DNA of 64,000 nucleotides from Kordia jejudonensis (GTDB lineage Bacteria > Bacteroidota > Bacteroidia > Flavobacteriales > Flavobacteriaceae), in NCBI RefSeq assembly GCF_001005315.1, contig NZ_LBMG01000027.1, positions 1 through 64,000 of the forward strand. Reading direction: 5' to 3'. Under the pieces are notes generated by a model. The model ran no database searches. It saw nothing but the letters and a program-made list of their open reading frames with translations, and was not told the origin of the DNA. Position numbers and translations under genes: made by a program. Shown piece by piece: positions 16,334 to 24,348 of the stretch. How positions within the stretch are numbered: position 1 is the stretch's first letter; each line of letters starts with the position of its first letter.

Positions 16334-17554
16334 ATGAAAAAAATATATCTCCTTTTCTTGGGAGTACTGCTGATTTCTTGCGGAGAGAAGCAAACAAAGA
16401 AAAAAAACTATAACCTACATGATGGTGTTTGGCATGTTGCTTTACAAGTTCAAGATGGAAAAGAATTGCCTTTTATCTTTTCAACCACCAAAACAGGAAT
16501 CGAAATTCACAATGCAGAAGAACGTATTTCAGTAGATGATATTACGATCAAAAATGATTTAATTACCATTAAAATGGACATATATGAAGGTGTATTGCAA
16601 GGAAAATTTACAGACGAAAACACGATACAAGGCGAATTTATAAAAGAGTCGTTGGACAGATATGTTCCATTCACGGCTAGGTTTGGGGAAACAGCACGTT
16701 TTCCGAATGCCAAAGTAGAAGCAAAAGCAAACGTTTCAGGAAATTGGGAAACAGTTTTCAGTCCTGAAAGTGAAGCAGATCGGTACATTGCTAAAGGAAT
16801 TTTTAAGCAAAATGGCAATACAGTCACAGGAACGTTTAGAACCACTACGGGCGATTATCGCTTTTTAGAAGGAACACTCAATGGAAATCAATTGCAACTC
16901 TCTACGTTTGATGGCGCGCACGCGTTTCTATTTACGGCAACGGTTACAGATAGTACAATGGTAGGCGAATTTCAATCAGGAAACCACTGGAAAGAACCAT
17001 TTACCGCCAAACGAAATGAAACTTACGAATTGCCTGATGCAAAAAGCTTAACATACATTAAAGAAGGATATGATGAATTCAACTTTTCATTTCCAGACAG
17101 TACAGGAAAAATGGTTTCTTTAACAGATGAAGAATTCAACGGAAACGTACGTATTGTACAAATCATGGGAACTTGGTGCCCAAACTGTTTGGACGAATCG
17201 ACCTATTATGCAAATTACGCAAAAGACAATCCAGACGTGAAATTTATTGCGTTAGCATTTGAATATGCAAAAACCAAAGAAAAGGCATTCAACAACATCA
17301 AACGCTTGCAAAAACGACTCAACATTCCGTATCCAATCTTATTGGCACAATTTGGAACTTCTGACAAGAAAAAAGCACAAGAAAAATTACCCATGTTAAA
17401 TCATGTATTATCCTATCCGACGACAATTTTTATAGACAAAAAAGGAAAAGTCCGACGCATTCATACAGGCTTTAATGGTCCTGCAACTGGGAATAAATAT
17501 CTAAGCTTTAAAAAAGACTTTAAAGAATTTGTTTCAACGCTTCAAAAAGAGTGA
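16334..17554 (+). CDS. TlpA-like thiol-disulfide oxidoreductase lipoprotein
   Basis: A 406-aa lipoprotein. The ATG at 16334 yields a proper lipobox (LLISCGEK, cysteine 16); the longer frame from 16301 would put 11 residues in front of the signal. Residues ~25-235 form a beta-rich lipocalin-like region with repeated 'G-x-F' strands. The C-terminal ~150 residues are a TlpA/ResA-type thioredoxin domain with an intact WCPNC motif (C282, C285) and a cis-proline region (LSYPTTIFIDKKGKV). It probably reduces disulfides on the periplasmic side. It contrasts with the cysteine-free relative at 2406. Confidence 0.9.
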   Translation: MKKIYLLFLGVLLISCGEKQTKKKNYNLHDGVWHVALQVQDGKELPFIFSTTKTGIEIHNAEERISVDDITIKNDLITIKMDIYEGVLQGKFTDENTIQGEFIKESLDRYVPFTARFGETARFPNAKVEAKANVSGNWETVFSPESEADRYIAKGIFKQNGNTVTGTFRTTTGDYRFLEGTLNGNQLQLSTFDGAHAFLFTATVTDSTMVGEFQSGNHWKEPFTAKRNETYELPDAKSLTYIKEGYDEFNFSFPDSTGKMVSLTDEEFNGNVRIVQIMGTWCPNCLDESTYYANYAKDNPDVKFIALAFEYAKTKEKAFNNIKRLQKRLNIPYPILLAQFGTSDKKKAQEKLPMLNHVLSYPTTIFIDKKGKVRRIHTGFNGPATGNKYLSFKKDFKEFVSTLQKE

Positions 17555-17875
17555 AAATTACGGTTTAAGTCCTTGATTGGTAAGGGATAAACGTAGAAAT
17601 GGAAAATCAACAATTTCTTAACATGCAATTACTAGAATAGTTGTAAAAAGCGTAGTATTTTTAGAAGGTAGAAAAAGAAACTATGCGAACGATATTTTTA
17701 CTAGAAAAAACAAAAATAGCGGATATTTTATCAATCACAATATAGATAAAGGCGTCTTACTTCCTTCGGGAATTAAGGCGCTTTTTTTGTTGATAGCGAT
17801 CCATACTATTGTAAAAGCTGATAAAAGTAGTTGTTGTGTAGTTTCAAACTAATAAACTCAACCAAAATATAGTAC
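17555..17875. other. Non-coding gap with a terminator at 17749-17788
   Basis: No convincing gene in 321 bases; a 20-codon frame at 17683 lacks any supporting feature. AAGGCGTCTTA...TTCC-TTCG-GGAA...TAAGGCGC followed by seven T (17749-17788) is a strong terminator, about 200 bases after the TlpA-like gene's stop codon. A short transcript ending there is possible. Confidence 0.5.
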
Positions 17876-19981
17876 ATGAAAAAACTTTTACTCTGGCTAT
17901 TTCTAGCCGTAAGCATCACAGCGTATGCGCAAGTTCCATCGTATTACAACGATGTGAATTTATCCCAATCAGGAAACAACTTAAAAGATGAACTTGCCAC
18001 CAAAGTCATCGCTACGCACACCACATTTTTGTCGTACACGCCAGGCGTTTGGAATGCGTTGCAACAAGCAGATGTAAATCCGAACAACAGCTCAGAAATC
18101 ATCTTAATTTATGGACACAACGACAATGACGGAAATGTAAAAACCGACAGAACACGTGGAAAATTTGACAACGGAGGAAGTGTTGGTGATTGGAATCGCG
18201 AACATGTCTTTGCAAAATCGTTGGCAAATCCAGACTTAGGAACCTCAGGAGCAGGAGCAGACGCGCACAACTTACGTCCGTGCGATTTTCAGCAAAACTC
18301 TACGCGAAACAACCGCAAATTTGGTACGGGAACTGGCGCCGCCGCTTTTATAAACTCAAACGGCGATTGGTATCCTGGAGACGAATGGAAAGGCGATGTA
18401 GCTCGTATGATCATGTTTATGTACATCCGCTACGGAACGCGTTGTGCGCCAGTAAATGTAGGAACAGGAAGTTCGGTAAGTGTTGACAATAATATGATTG
18501 ATTTGTTTTTGCAATGGAATGCAGAAGATCCAGTATCTGCGTTTGAAGCAAGTCGTAATGATGGTATTGCAAGCATTCAAGGAAATCGAAATCCTTTTAT
18601 TGACAATCCAGCATTTGCAACTCAAATTTGGGGCGGACCGCAAGCCGAAGATAAATTTGGAAACGGTGGCGGAACAACCGATCCAGGTACTGGCGATGGA
18701 AATACAGACGAATTATTTTTTTCAGAATACATTGAAGGTTCATCAAACAACAAAGCGTTAGAAATAGCAAATTTTACAGGAAGTAGCGTCAACTTATCAA
18801 GTTACACTATCAAAAAACAAACAAACGGCGCAGGAAGCTGGTCGTCTCCATACAGTTTGTCAGGAAATTTAAGTAACGGAAATGTATATGTCATCGCGCA
18901 TAGTTCAGCAAGTACTACCATAAGAAATCAAGCGGATGCAACAACGGCAACGGCAATTATTACATTTAATGGAAATGATCCTGTAGGATTGTTCAAAAAT
19001 AATGTCCTTATTGATATTATCGGAAACTTCAATGGCGGAAGTTCTAACTTTGCGCAAAATGTGACCTTACGTAGAAAAGCAAGCATTACAAGTCCAAACA
19101 CAAGCTACACAGAAGCCGAGTGGGACGAATATGCTACAGATACAAGTTCAAATTTAGGTTCACACACCGTAAATGGAGGTGGAAGTACTGGCGGAACTCC
19201 TGCAAGTTCAACAGTAGTACATGAAGGTTTCTTCGAATCTGGTTTAGACGGTTGGGTTGATGGGGGTAGCGATTGTTACCGTTACACTGGAAGCAGATCG
19301 TACGAAGGAAACTATTCCGTTCGTTTGCGTGACAACTCAGGTACCGCTTCTTCCATGACACTAAACAATGTAAATGTGAGCGCATATGACGAAATAGAAG
19401 TCGAATTTTATTTCTATGCATACAGTATGGAATCTGGCGAAGATTTTTGGTTGCGTTACCACAATGGTGCAAGCTGGCAAACGGTTCGTGCGTATGCAAG
19501 TGGTACAGATTTCCAAAACAATAGCTTCTACAGTTCCAAAGTAACGTTGAGCAAAGCAAACTATAACTTTGTAAGCAATGCAAAATTCAGATTCCAGTGT
19601 GATGCTTCCGCGAATGCAGATCAAATCTATATTGATCAAGTTACAATTACGGGAATTATCAACGCTTCCGCGAGAACGAACGCAGACGCTGCCTCATCAA
19701 AATCAGATATCACTTTACTATCACGTTCTCCAGAAGAGCAAGAACTATTGCTTGAAGAAGAATTTACAGTATATCCGAATCCAGCAGTGAATCAAATAGC
19801 CGTAAAAATCTTTGCTGAAGAAAATGCTTCTTATCAAATACATTCCATGTTAGGACAAGTGGTAAAAGTTGGAAACTTGACGAACAAAACGATCAATGTA
19901 AGCAACTTAAAAGCAGGAATGTACATCTTACAAATCAACGATGGCGATGAAATCTTGACGAAGAAATTTGTGAAGAAATAA
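17876..19981 (+). CDS. Secreted endonuclease I with lamin-tail domain and T9SS sorting signal
   Basis: A 701-aa secreted nuclease. A signal peptide (to AYA) is followed by an endonuclease I domain (about 25-260) with the DNWNREH-type motif, here WNREHVFAKS, then DAHNLRP and the NNRKFG segment that make the beta-beta-alpha-metal site. Residues ~275-425 form a lamin-tail domain (LFFSEYIEGSSNNKALEI). A carbohydrate-binding-like beta-sandwich follows (about 440-600). The last ~75 residues (VYPNPAVNQIAV ... GMYILQI ... KKFVKK) are a type-A T9SS sorting domain. The enzyme is expected at the cell surface or outside, degrading DNA for nutrients. A terminator follows at 20007. Confidence 0.93.
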   Translation: MKKLLLWLFLAVSITAYAQVPSYYNDVNLSQSGNNLKDELATKVIATHTTFLSYTPGVWNALQQADVNPNNSSEIILIYGHNDNDGNVKTDRTRGKFDNGGSVGDWNREHVFAKSLANPDLGTSGAGADAHNLRPCDFQQNSTRNNRKFGTGTGAAAFINSNGDWYPGDEWKGDVARMIMFMYIRYGTRCAPVNVGTGSSVSVDNNMIDLFLQWNAEDPVSAFEASRNDGIASIQGNRNPFIDNPAFATQIWGGPQAEDKFGNGGGTTDPGTGDGNTDELFFSEYIEGSSNNKALEIANFTGSSVNLSSYTIKKQTNGAGSWSSPYSLSGNLSNGNVYVIAHSSASTTIRNQADATTATAIITFNGNDPVGLFKNNVLIDIIGNFNGGSSNFAQNVTLRRKASITSPNTSYTEAEWDEYATDTSSNLGSHTVNGGGSTGGTPASSTVVHEGFFESGLDGWVDGGSDCYRYTGSRSYEGNYSVRLRDNSGTASSMTLNNVNVSAYDEIEVEFYFYAYSMESGEDFWLRYHNGASWQTVRAYASGTDFQNNSFYSSKVTLSKANYNFVSNAKFRFQCDASANADQIYIDQVTITGIINASARTNADAASSKSDITLLSRSPEEQELLLEEEFTVYPNPAVNQIAVKIFAEENASYQIHSMLGQVVKVGNLTNKTINVSNLKAGMYILQINDGDEILTKKFVKK

Positions 19982-20006
19982 ATCATTCACGACAAATTAA
20001 ATAACG

Positions 20007-20036
20007 AAAGCCTTTCCATTGTGAGAGGCTTTTTTT
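20007..20036 (+). terminator. Terminator after the endonuclease gene
   Basis: AAAGCCT pairs with AGGCTTT and is followed by a T run, 25 bases after the stop codon. Confidence 0.75.
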
Positions 20037-20106
20037 GTAACTTTAACGGTAGTGAATAATTAGTAAAAATTTACATTAAACATATACACAATCAAAATCA
20101 AACTAC

Positions 20107-21027
20107 ATGCGTTTATCAATCAATTACTTTTTTTGTTTACTGTTAATTCCAGCACTAGGATATTCGCAACAGGTACGTAAAGATCTCGCATATCTAGGAC
20201 AAAATCCGCCATCAGAAACTCCAGAAGTATTTGCGCCAAACCTAATCTCTTTAGCAACTGAATATGAATTTGGTTCTGTATTCAATGCAGATGGAACTGA
20301 ATTTTATTACGGGGTAGATACTGGAAACAATACAGAAATTCGATATACGAAACTTGTAAAAAATAAATGGAGCACACCCAAAACGATTCTATCTCATCAT
20401 AAATACGGTTTCAATGATCCGTTTCTATCTCCTGATGAAAATCGATTATACTTCATATCACGACGTTCATTAGATGGTAAAAGTGCTAAACAAGAGTATG
20501 ATATTTGGTACGTAGAAAAACAAGGAAACAATTGGTCAAAACCCATCAATGCAGGTTCAAATATCAACACAAAAAATGACGAATATTACATTTCCTTTAC
20601 AGAAAATGGAACGATGTATTTTTCATCAAACAAAAGAAATGAAGCAAACAGAAAACAAAGTTTTGATATTTATTCTTCAGAATTTAAAAACGGAAAATTT
20701 CAAAAAGCAGTGTTGTTAAGCGATGCCATAAATACAGAATACTATGAAGCAGATGTTTTTATCGATCCAGCAGAAAATTATATTATATTTTGTGCCAGAC
20801 GTCCTGATGGATTGGGAAGAGGCGACTTATATGTAAGTTTCAAAAATACAGATGAAACATGGACTAAGTCAATAAACATGGGAGATACAATAAATACCAA
20901 AGGTCACGAATTGTGTCCGTTTGTCACAAAAGATGGTAATTATTTCTTCTACACAAGTAATCAAGATATCTATTGGGTAAGTACCATCATTTTTGAAGAA
21001 TTAAAGAAAAAATCTCAACAAAATTGA
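20107..21027 (+). CDS. Secreted PD40 beta-propeller protein
   Basis: A 306-aa protein with a signal peptide (ending near GYSQ). The rest reads as TolB-like PD40 blades: repeated segments such as FNDPFLSPDENRLYFISR, EYYISFTENGTMYFSSNK and EADVFIDPAENYIIFCARR. PD40 propellers bind proteins or small ligands in the periplasm. Without an OmpA or peptidase domain its partner is unknown. The DUF4174 gene follows at 21045, 17 bases downstream, and the two are probably co-transcribed. Confidence 0.85.
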   Translation: MRLSINYFFCLLLIPALGYSQQVRKDLAYLGQNPPSETPEVFAPNLISLATEYEFGSVFNADGTEFYYGVDTGNNTEIRYTKLVKNKWSTPKTILSHHKYGFNDPFLSPDENRLYFISRRSLDGKSAKQEYDIWYVEKQGNNWSKPINAGSNINTKNDEYYISFTENGTMYFSSNKRNEANRKQSFDIYSSEFKNGKFQKAVLLSDAINTEYYEADVFIDPAENYIIFCARRPDGLGRGDLYVSFKNTDETWTKSINMGDTINTKGHELCPFVTKDGNYFFYTSNQDIYWVSTIIFEELKKKSQQN

Positions 21028-21044
21028 ATCCGAAATCGAAAGCA

Positions 21045-21497
21045 ATGAACATTTACAAACAATTCATTATCATCATCAGTCTTTTTTCATTCATGACGAT
21101 ACACGCACAAGATTTAGAAAATCATCGATGGGAAGATAGAATTTTGATCATAAAAACTACTTCTATTGCTTCAAAAACATATCAGGCACAACGGAAACAA
21201 TTTGAAGCGTCACAAGAAGCGCTTAAAGAAAGAAAATTTGTTGTATATACCATTATTGGCGAAGATTTCGAATTGATCAACTATCAGAATCGTAAATTAA
21301 ATACTTCGGGGAAAATCACAGGAAAACTTGCAAAAATACTACATAACAATGAAGACTTTGAAGTTATTTTAATTGGTTTAGACGGCGGAATCAAACTGAG
21401 ACAAACAAAAATACTCACCAAAGAAGAATTGTTCCGAATCATTGATTCCATGCCCATGCGAAGGAGTGAAATGCGAAAGAAAAAAACCAAAAGTTAG
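21045..21497 (+). CDS. DUF4174-type secreted protein
   Basis: A 150-aa protein with a signal peptide (MNIYKQFIIIISLFSFMTIHAQ). A TTG at 21024 in the same frame would overlap the previous stop codon; the ATG at 21045 gives a clean signal and is preferred. The mature part fits DUF4174, a thioredoxin-like fold without catalytic cysteines: NHRWEDRILIIKTT, KERKFVVYTI, VILIGLDGGIKLR. The function is unknown. The tail is basic (MRRSEMRKKKTKS). Confidence 0.8.
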   Translation: MNIYKQFIIIISLFSFMTIHAQDLENHRWEDRILIIKTTSIASKTYQAQRKQFEASQEALKERKFVVYTIIGEDFELINYQNRKLNTSGKITGKLAKILHNNEDFEVILIGLDGGIKLRQTKILTKEELFRIIDSMPMRRSEMRKKKTKS

Positions 21498-21580
21498 CAT
21501 ATATACAAATGTGCGTATACAATTCGTAGACATCTTTCGTTTCTACATACGATGTAAAGTATTTATCAATATATTTAGGT

Positions 21581-22201
21581 ATGAATTCGTATCAAAATAC
21601 CTCCAAGAAAAATGAACATCAGTCCGTTGCAAATGCACTTTCTACACATCAACAAGCAACTGCGACTCCTTTTCAACTAAAAGACAATCGTCCAAAATCG
21701 GTTATTCAGCAAAAATTGCAAAATGCTTCGCAAGGTGTTGTACAATTGAAAAAGTACTATCGCTGGACTCAAAAGGGAACAGTGATTGAGTGTAACGAAA
21801 AATCATATAAAAGATCCAAACGAAAAGCAACAGAAGCTGATTATTTCAAACATAATCCAAAAATGCAAGCCGAAATGCAGCCAAAAGTTTCTCGAACTTA
21901 TGAAACAGCTCCTGATGCAGCTGCAAACGCAGGATTACTAGTAGGAGGAGCAAGACAACGATCTCAATCAATCCATGTTCCTACCAGAAACAGATCAGGC
22001 TCTTTTGATATTAGGCATACACATGATAATATTAATTCAGCAGTGCCAGCCCATGATGAAAGTGTTGGACATATAGATAGAACTGGAGTACGTACAGGTA
22101 GACCAGCACGAGTTGATTCAAGAGCAACTAGTCCAAATGAAATTACCAAACCTGAAGCAGGAGAACTTACCGCTGAAGAGCAAGCAGAAATTTATAATTA
22201 A
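21581..22201 (+). CDS. Protein with DNRP/QxKLQ motif, possible toxin or injection-system cargo
   Basis: A 206-aa soluble, hydrophilic protein without a signal peptide. Residues ~30-58 read FQLKDNRPKSVIQQKLQ then VVQLKK. From memory this short motif occurs in the N-terminal parts of large Bacteroidota proteins linked to extracellular contractile injection systems and polymorphic toxins. The remainder is rich in Arg, Ser, Asn and His (SGSFDIRHTHDN, HDESVGHIDRTGVRTGR) and looks disordered or like a small toxin domain; no fold is recognised. No immunity gene or injection-system gene is adjacent. The stop codon TAA is shared with the first bases of repeat D, so the C-terminus may have been truncated by the repeat. 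Confidence 0.65.
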   Translation: MNSYQNTSKKNEHQSVANALSTHQQATATPFQLKDNRPKSVIQQKLQNASQGVVQLKKYYRWTQKGTVIECNEKSYKRSKRKATEADYFKHNPKMQAEMQPKVSRTYETAPDAAANAGLLVGGARQRSQSIHVPTRNRSGSFDIRHTHDNINSAVPAHDESVGHIDRTGVRTGRPARVDSRATSPNEITKPEAGELTAEEQAEIYN

Positions 22202-22568
22202 CCTGAGTTCGACGTAAAAAAATTAGTTCGATACTTTTCTTTTCCGAAGTATAGCAGGGATTTTCCGTTAAAAATTTTTGAAGCCTTGGAAATCGAAGAT
22301 TCATGAACTCCTTGATTTAAAATAAAAGATAGTGAACTAAAAAATTTAGGGAAACTCATGCGGTTTTAGTTTTTTTCAGAAAGAAAAACTAAAAATACCT
22401 CTGGAAAAGTTCCCTTTCATTTGTTGATGCCTGTGCTGAACTTGATTCAGTATTCTTTGGGAAAGCAAAGAAAATGAAAATAAGACGCAGAAAATGTGAG
22501 AGTTAGTAGAGAGTTTCTAAACTTATTTATAATTATAAATTGAATTACCTATATCGAACTGACGTTAA
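22198..22568 (+). repeat. Interspersed repeat, copy D
   Basis: The left end TTAACCTGAGTTCGA overlaps the preceding stop codon, and the right end reads ATATCGAACTGACGTTAA. The reverse complement of the right end matches the left end at 13 of 15 positions. The hairpin TTTTAGTTTTT/AAAAACTAAAA is present, while the block ATGCTTAGCATTCATGAATACC is deleted relative to the other copies. The following 169 bases up to 22737 contain no gene. Confidence 0.85.
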
Positions 22569-22737
22569 TTAGTATTTAAACTCAGTCATAGAATAACATG
22601 AGTCATGGATAGTTTTATAATTTCATCTTACAAATGTTAATTAACATATTGATCTTCAACATTAACAAAGCTATAACAAGAACGTCTTGCTGTAAATTCT
22701 ACCTTGTTTACATAAAACTAACGAATACTCATCACTT

Positions 22738-23844
22738 ATGAAATTAAAAATTACACACATCACTGGTGTGGCTGTTTTAATGTTCTTTATGCTTACTACT
22801 GTAGCATTTGCACAACTCAATTTGCCACGAGGAAGTCAAAAAGCAACGGTTTCTCAAACGGTTGGAATCTCAGAAGTCAGTATTTCCTATTCAAGACCAA
22901 AAGTAAGCGAACGTGAAATTTGGGGGAAATTAGTTCCTTACGGAATGAACAATCTCGGATTTGGAACCGCTACAACATCACCTTGGCGTGCTGGAGCAAA
23001 TGAAAACACAACAATTACATTATCACATGATGGAAAAGTAGGGGCAAAGCCCATAAAAGCAGGAACCTATGGTTTACACATGATTATAAACGAAGGAGAT
23101 AAAGCAACGATTATACTATCAAATAACAGTACAGCTTGGGGAAGTTATTTTTACGAACCCTCGGAAGATGTTATAAGGTTTGACGTAATCACAAAAGAAA
23201 TTCCACACGTAGAATGGTTAACCTACAATTTTTACAAAGTGACTTCAACTTCTACATCGGTAGCCTTGCAATGGGGAACTAAAGAAATTCCGTTTTCGAT
23301 TAGTTTTGATGTTACTAACATTGTTCTGGCTGACATTCGCAAAAAAATGCAAAATCAGGAAGGATTCAATCGTCAAACGTGGGAACAAGCGGCAACTTTT
23401 GTGCTCAATAACGATGGCGATTTAGACGAAGCGTTAACTTGGATCAACAATGCAATTTCGGGACAATTTTACAGCGAACGCACCTTTAACAATACACAAA
23501 CAAAAGCGGCTATTTTGATGAAACAAGGCAAAAAAGATGAAGCGTTAGCTGTTATGGACGAAATTATGCCAATAGCTACCGTGCTTGAAATTCATCGGTA
23601 TGGACGTCAATTACTTGGACAAGGTTTAACGGACAAAGCCATGGAAATCTTTACATACAATGCAAAAACAAACAAAGGAACTTGGCCAGTTCATTACGGA
23701 TTAGCCAGAGGATATTCAGCTAAAGGCGATTTTAAAAACGCAATAAAACATTTAGAAAAAGCGTTAAAAAATGCACCAAATCCGCGAAGTAAGGCAAATG
23801 TGCAAGCAAACTTAGATAAATTGAAAAAAGGAGAACCAATATAA
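22738..23844 (+). CDS. DUF2911 protein with TPR-like tail
   Basis: A 368-aa protein with a signal peptide (ending near AFAQ). Residues ~25-190 are DUF2911, recognisable by NLPRGSQKATVSQTVG, SISYSRPKV, GREIWGKLVPYG-like REIWGKLVPYG, WRAGANENTTI and GTYGLHMI. Residues ~205-365 form helix-turn-helix repeats of the TPR type (EALTWINNAIS, DEALAVMDEIMP, GDFKNAIKHLEKALK). It is exported to the periplasm or surface; the family's role is unknown. The gene stands alone between repeat D and a strong terminator. Confidence 0.9.
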   Translation: MKLKITHITGVAVLMFFMLTTVAFAQLNLPRGSQKATVSQTVGISEVSISYSRPKVSEREIWGKLVPYGMNNLGFGTATTSPWRAGANENTTITLSHDGKVGAKPIKAGTYGLHMIINEGDKATIILSNNSTAWGSYFYEPSEDVIRFDVITKEIPHVEWLTYNFYKVTSTSTSVALQWGTKEIPFSISFDVTNIVLADIRKKMQNQEGFNRQTWEQAATFVLNNDGDLDEALTWINNAISGQFYSERTFNNTQTKAAILMKQGKKDEALAVMDEIMPIATVLEIHRYGRQLLGQGLTDKAMEIFTYNAKTNKGTWPVHYGLARGYSAKGDFKNAIKHLEKALKNAPNPRSKANVQANLDKLKKGEPI

Positions 23845-23900
23845 ATAGTACACAAAAAAATTGCTACATGAATGAGAACAATCACCGTCATTCATCACAT

Positions 23901-23937
23901 AAAAAAGCATCTATTTTCGAAATAGATGCTTTTTTTT
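23901..23937. terminator. Strong, symmetric terminator
   Basis: AAAAAAGCATCTATTT pairs perfectly with AAATAGATGCTTTTTT around TCG. It serves the DUF2911 gene and could also work in the other direction. Confidence 0.9.
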
Positions 23938-24107
23938 ATTTGTTTTATATTAATCTGATGATTTAAAAATACTTTGTTAAATCAATGTGTCGTTTCGCAC
24001 TTGATGCGGAATCCACATGTTTTAAATGGATTCCTGCCTGCGCAGGAATGACAGTTAAGTGTCTAAAAGTTAGTGTGTTAATTTGAAAATTACTTTAAAA
24101 CTCGCTT

Positions 24108-24138
24108 ACTAACATTCCAAGAGCGCAGCGATACTAAC
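24108..24138. repeat. 31-bp direct repeat, left copy
   Basis: The segment starting ACTAACATTCCAAGAGCGCA matches 24318-24348 at 29 of 31 positions and flanks the 8-bp array. Confidence 0.8.
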
Positions 24139-24194
24139 AATCTAGAAATTGTTTGTTTGTTTTTTGTTAATGTGAAAATTTACTTTAAATTCAC

Positions 24195-24290
24195 ATACCA
24201 ACATACCAACATACCAACATACCAACATACCAACATACCAACATACTAACATACCAACATTCTAACATACCAACATTCTAACATTCTAAA
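24195..24290. repeat. Tandem array, 12 units of 8 bp (ATACCAAC)
   Basis: Twelve consecutive octamers: six exact ATACCAAC units, then alternating ATACTAAC, ATACCAAC and ATTCTAAC variants. The exact period and the clean block at the left suggest recent slippage expansion with decay at the right end. Confidence 0.95.
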
Positions 24291-24317
24291 AGCGCAGCAA
24301 TACTAACATACTAAAAT

Positions 24318-24348
24318 ACTAACATTCCAAGAGCACAGCGATCCTAAC
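24318..24348. repeat. 31-bp direct repeat, right copy (overlaps recG stop)
   Basis: Same sequence as 24108-24138 with two changes. It includes the recG stop codon at 24344-24346, so the last codons of recG are repeat-derived or the repeat was copied from the recG end. Confidence 0.8.

Larger units (their letters stand above)
23938..24343. other. Non-coding gap rich in short repeats
   Basis: No gene in about 400 bases. ATTCCTGC/GCAGGAAT at 24030-24049 is a short palindromic repeat unit ending in GAATGACA. The phrase ACTTTAAA with its left flank (GTTAAT.TGAAAATT) occurs twice (about 24077 and 24165). A 31-base direct repeat and a 12-unit 8-bp array are listed separately. Confidence 0.6.

Noticed and set aside
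17683-17745. 20-codon frame before the terminator at 17749
   Set aside because: No leader, no Gly-Gly, no cysteine pattern, and no ribosome-site evidence.
19134-19583. Minus-strand 149-codon frame inside the endonuclease gene
   Set aside because: It lies antisense to a well-supported protein with T9SS tail; residue composition is that of a shadow frame.
24195-24290. Tandem units as a CRISPR array
   Set aside because: Units are 8 bp with no spacers and no cas genes; it is a simple tandem repeat.
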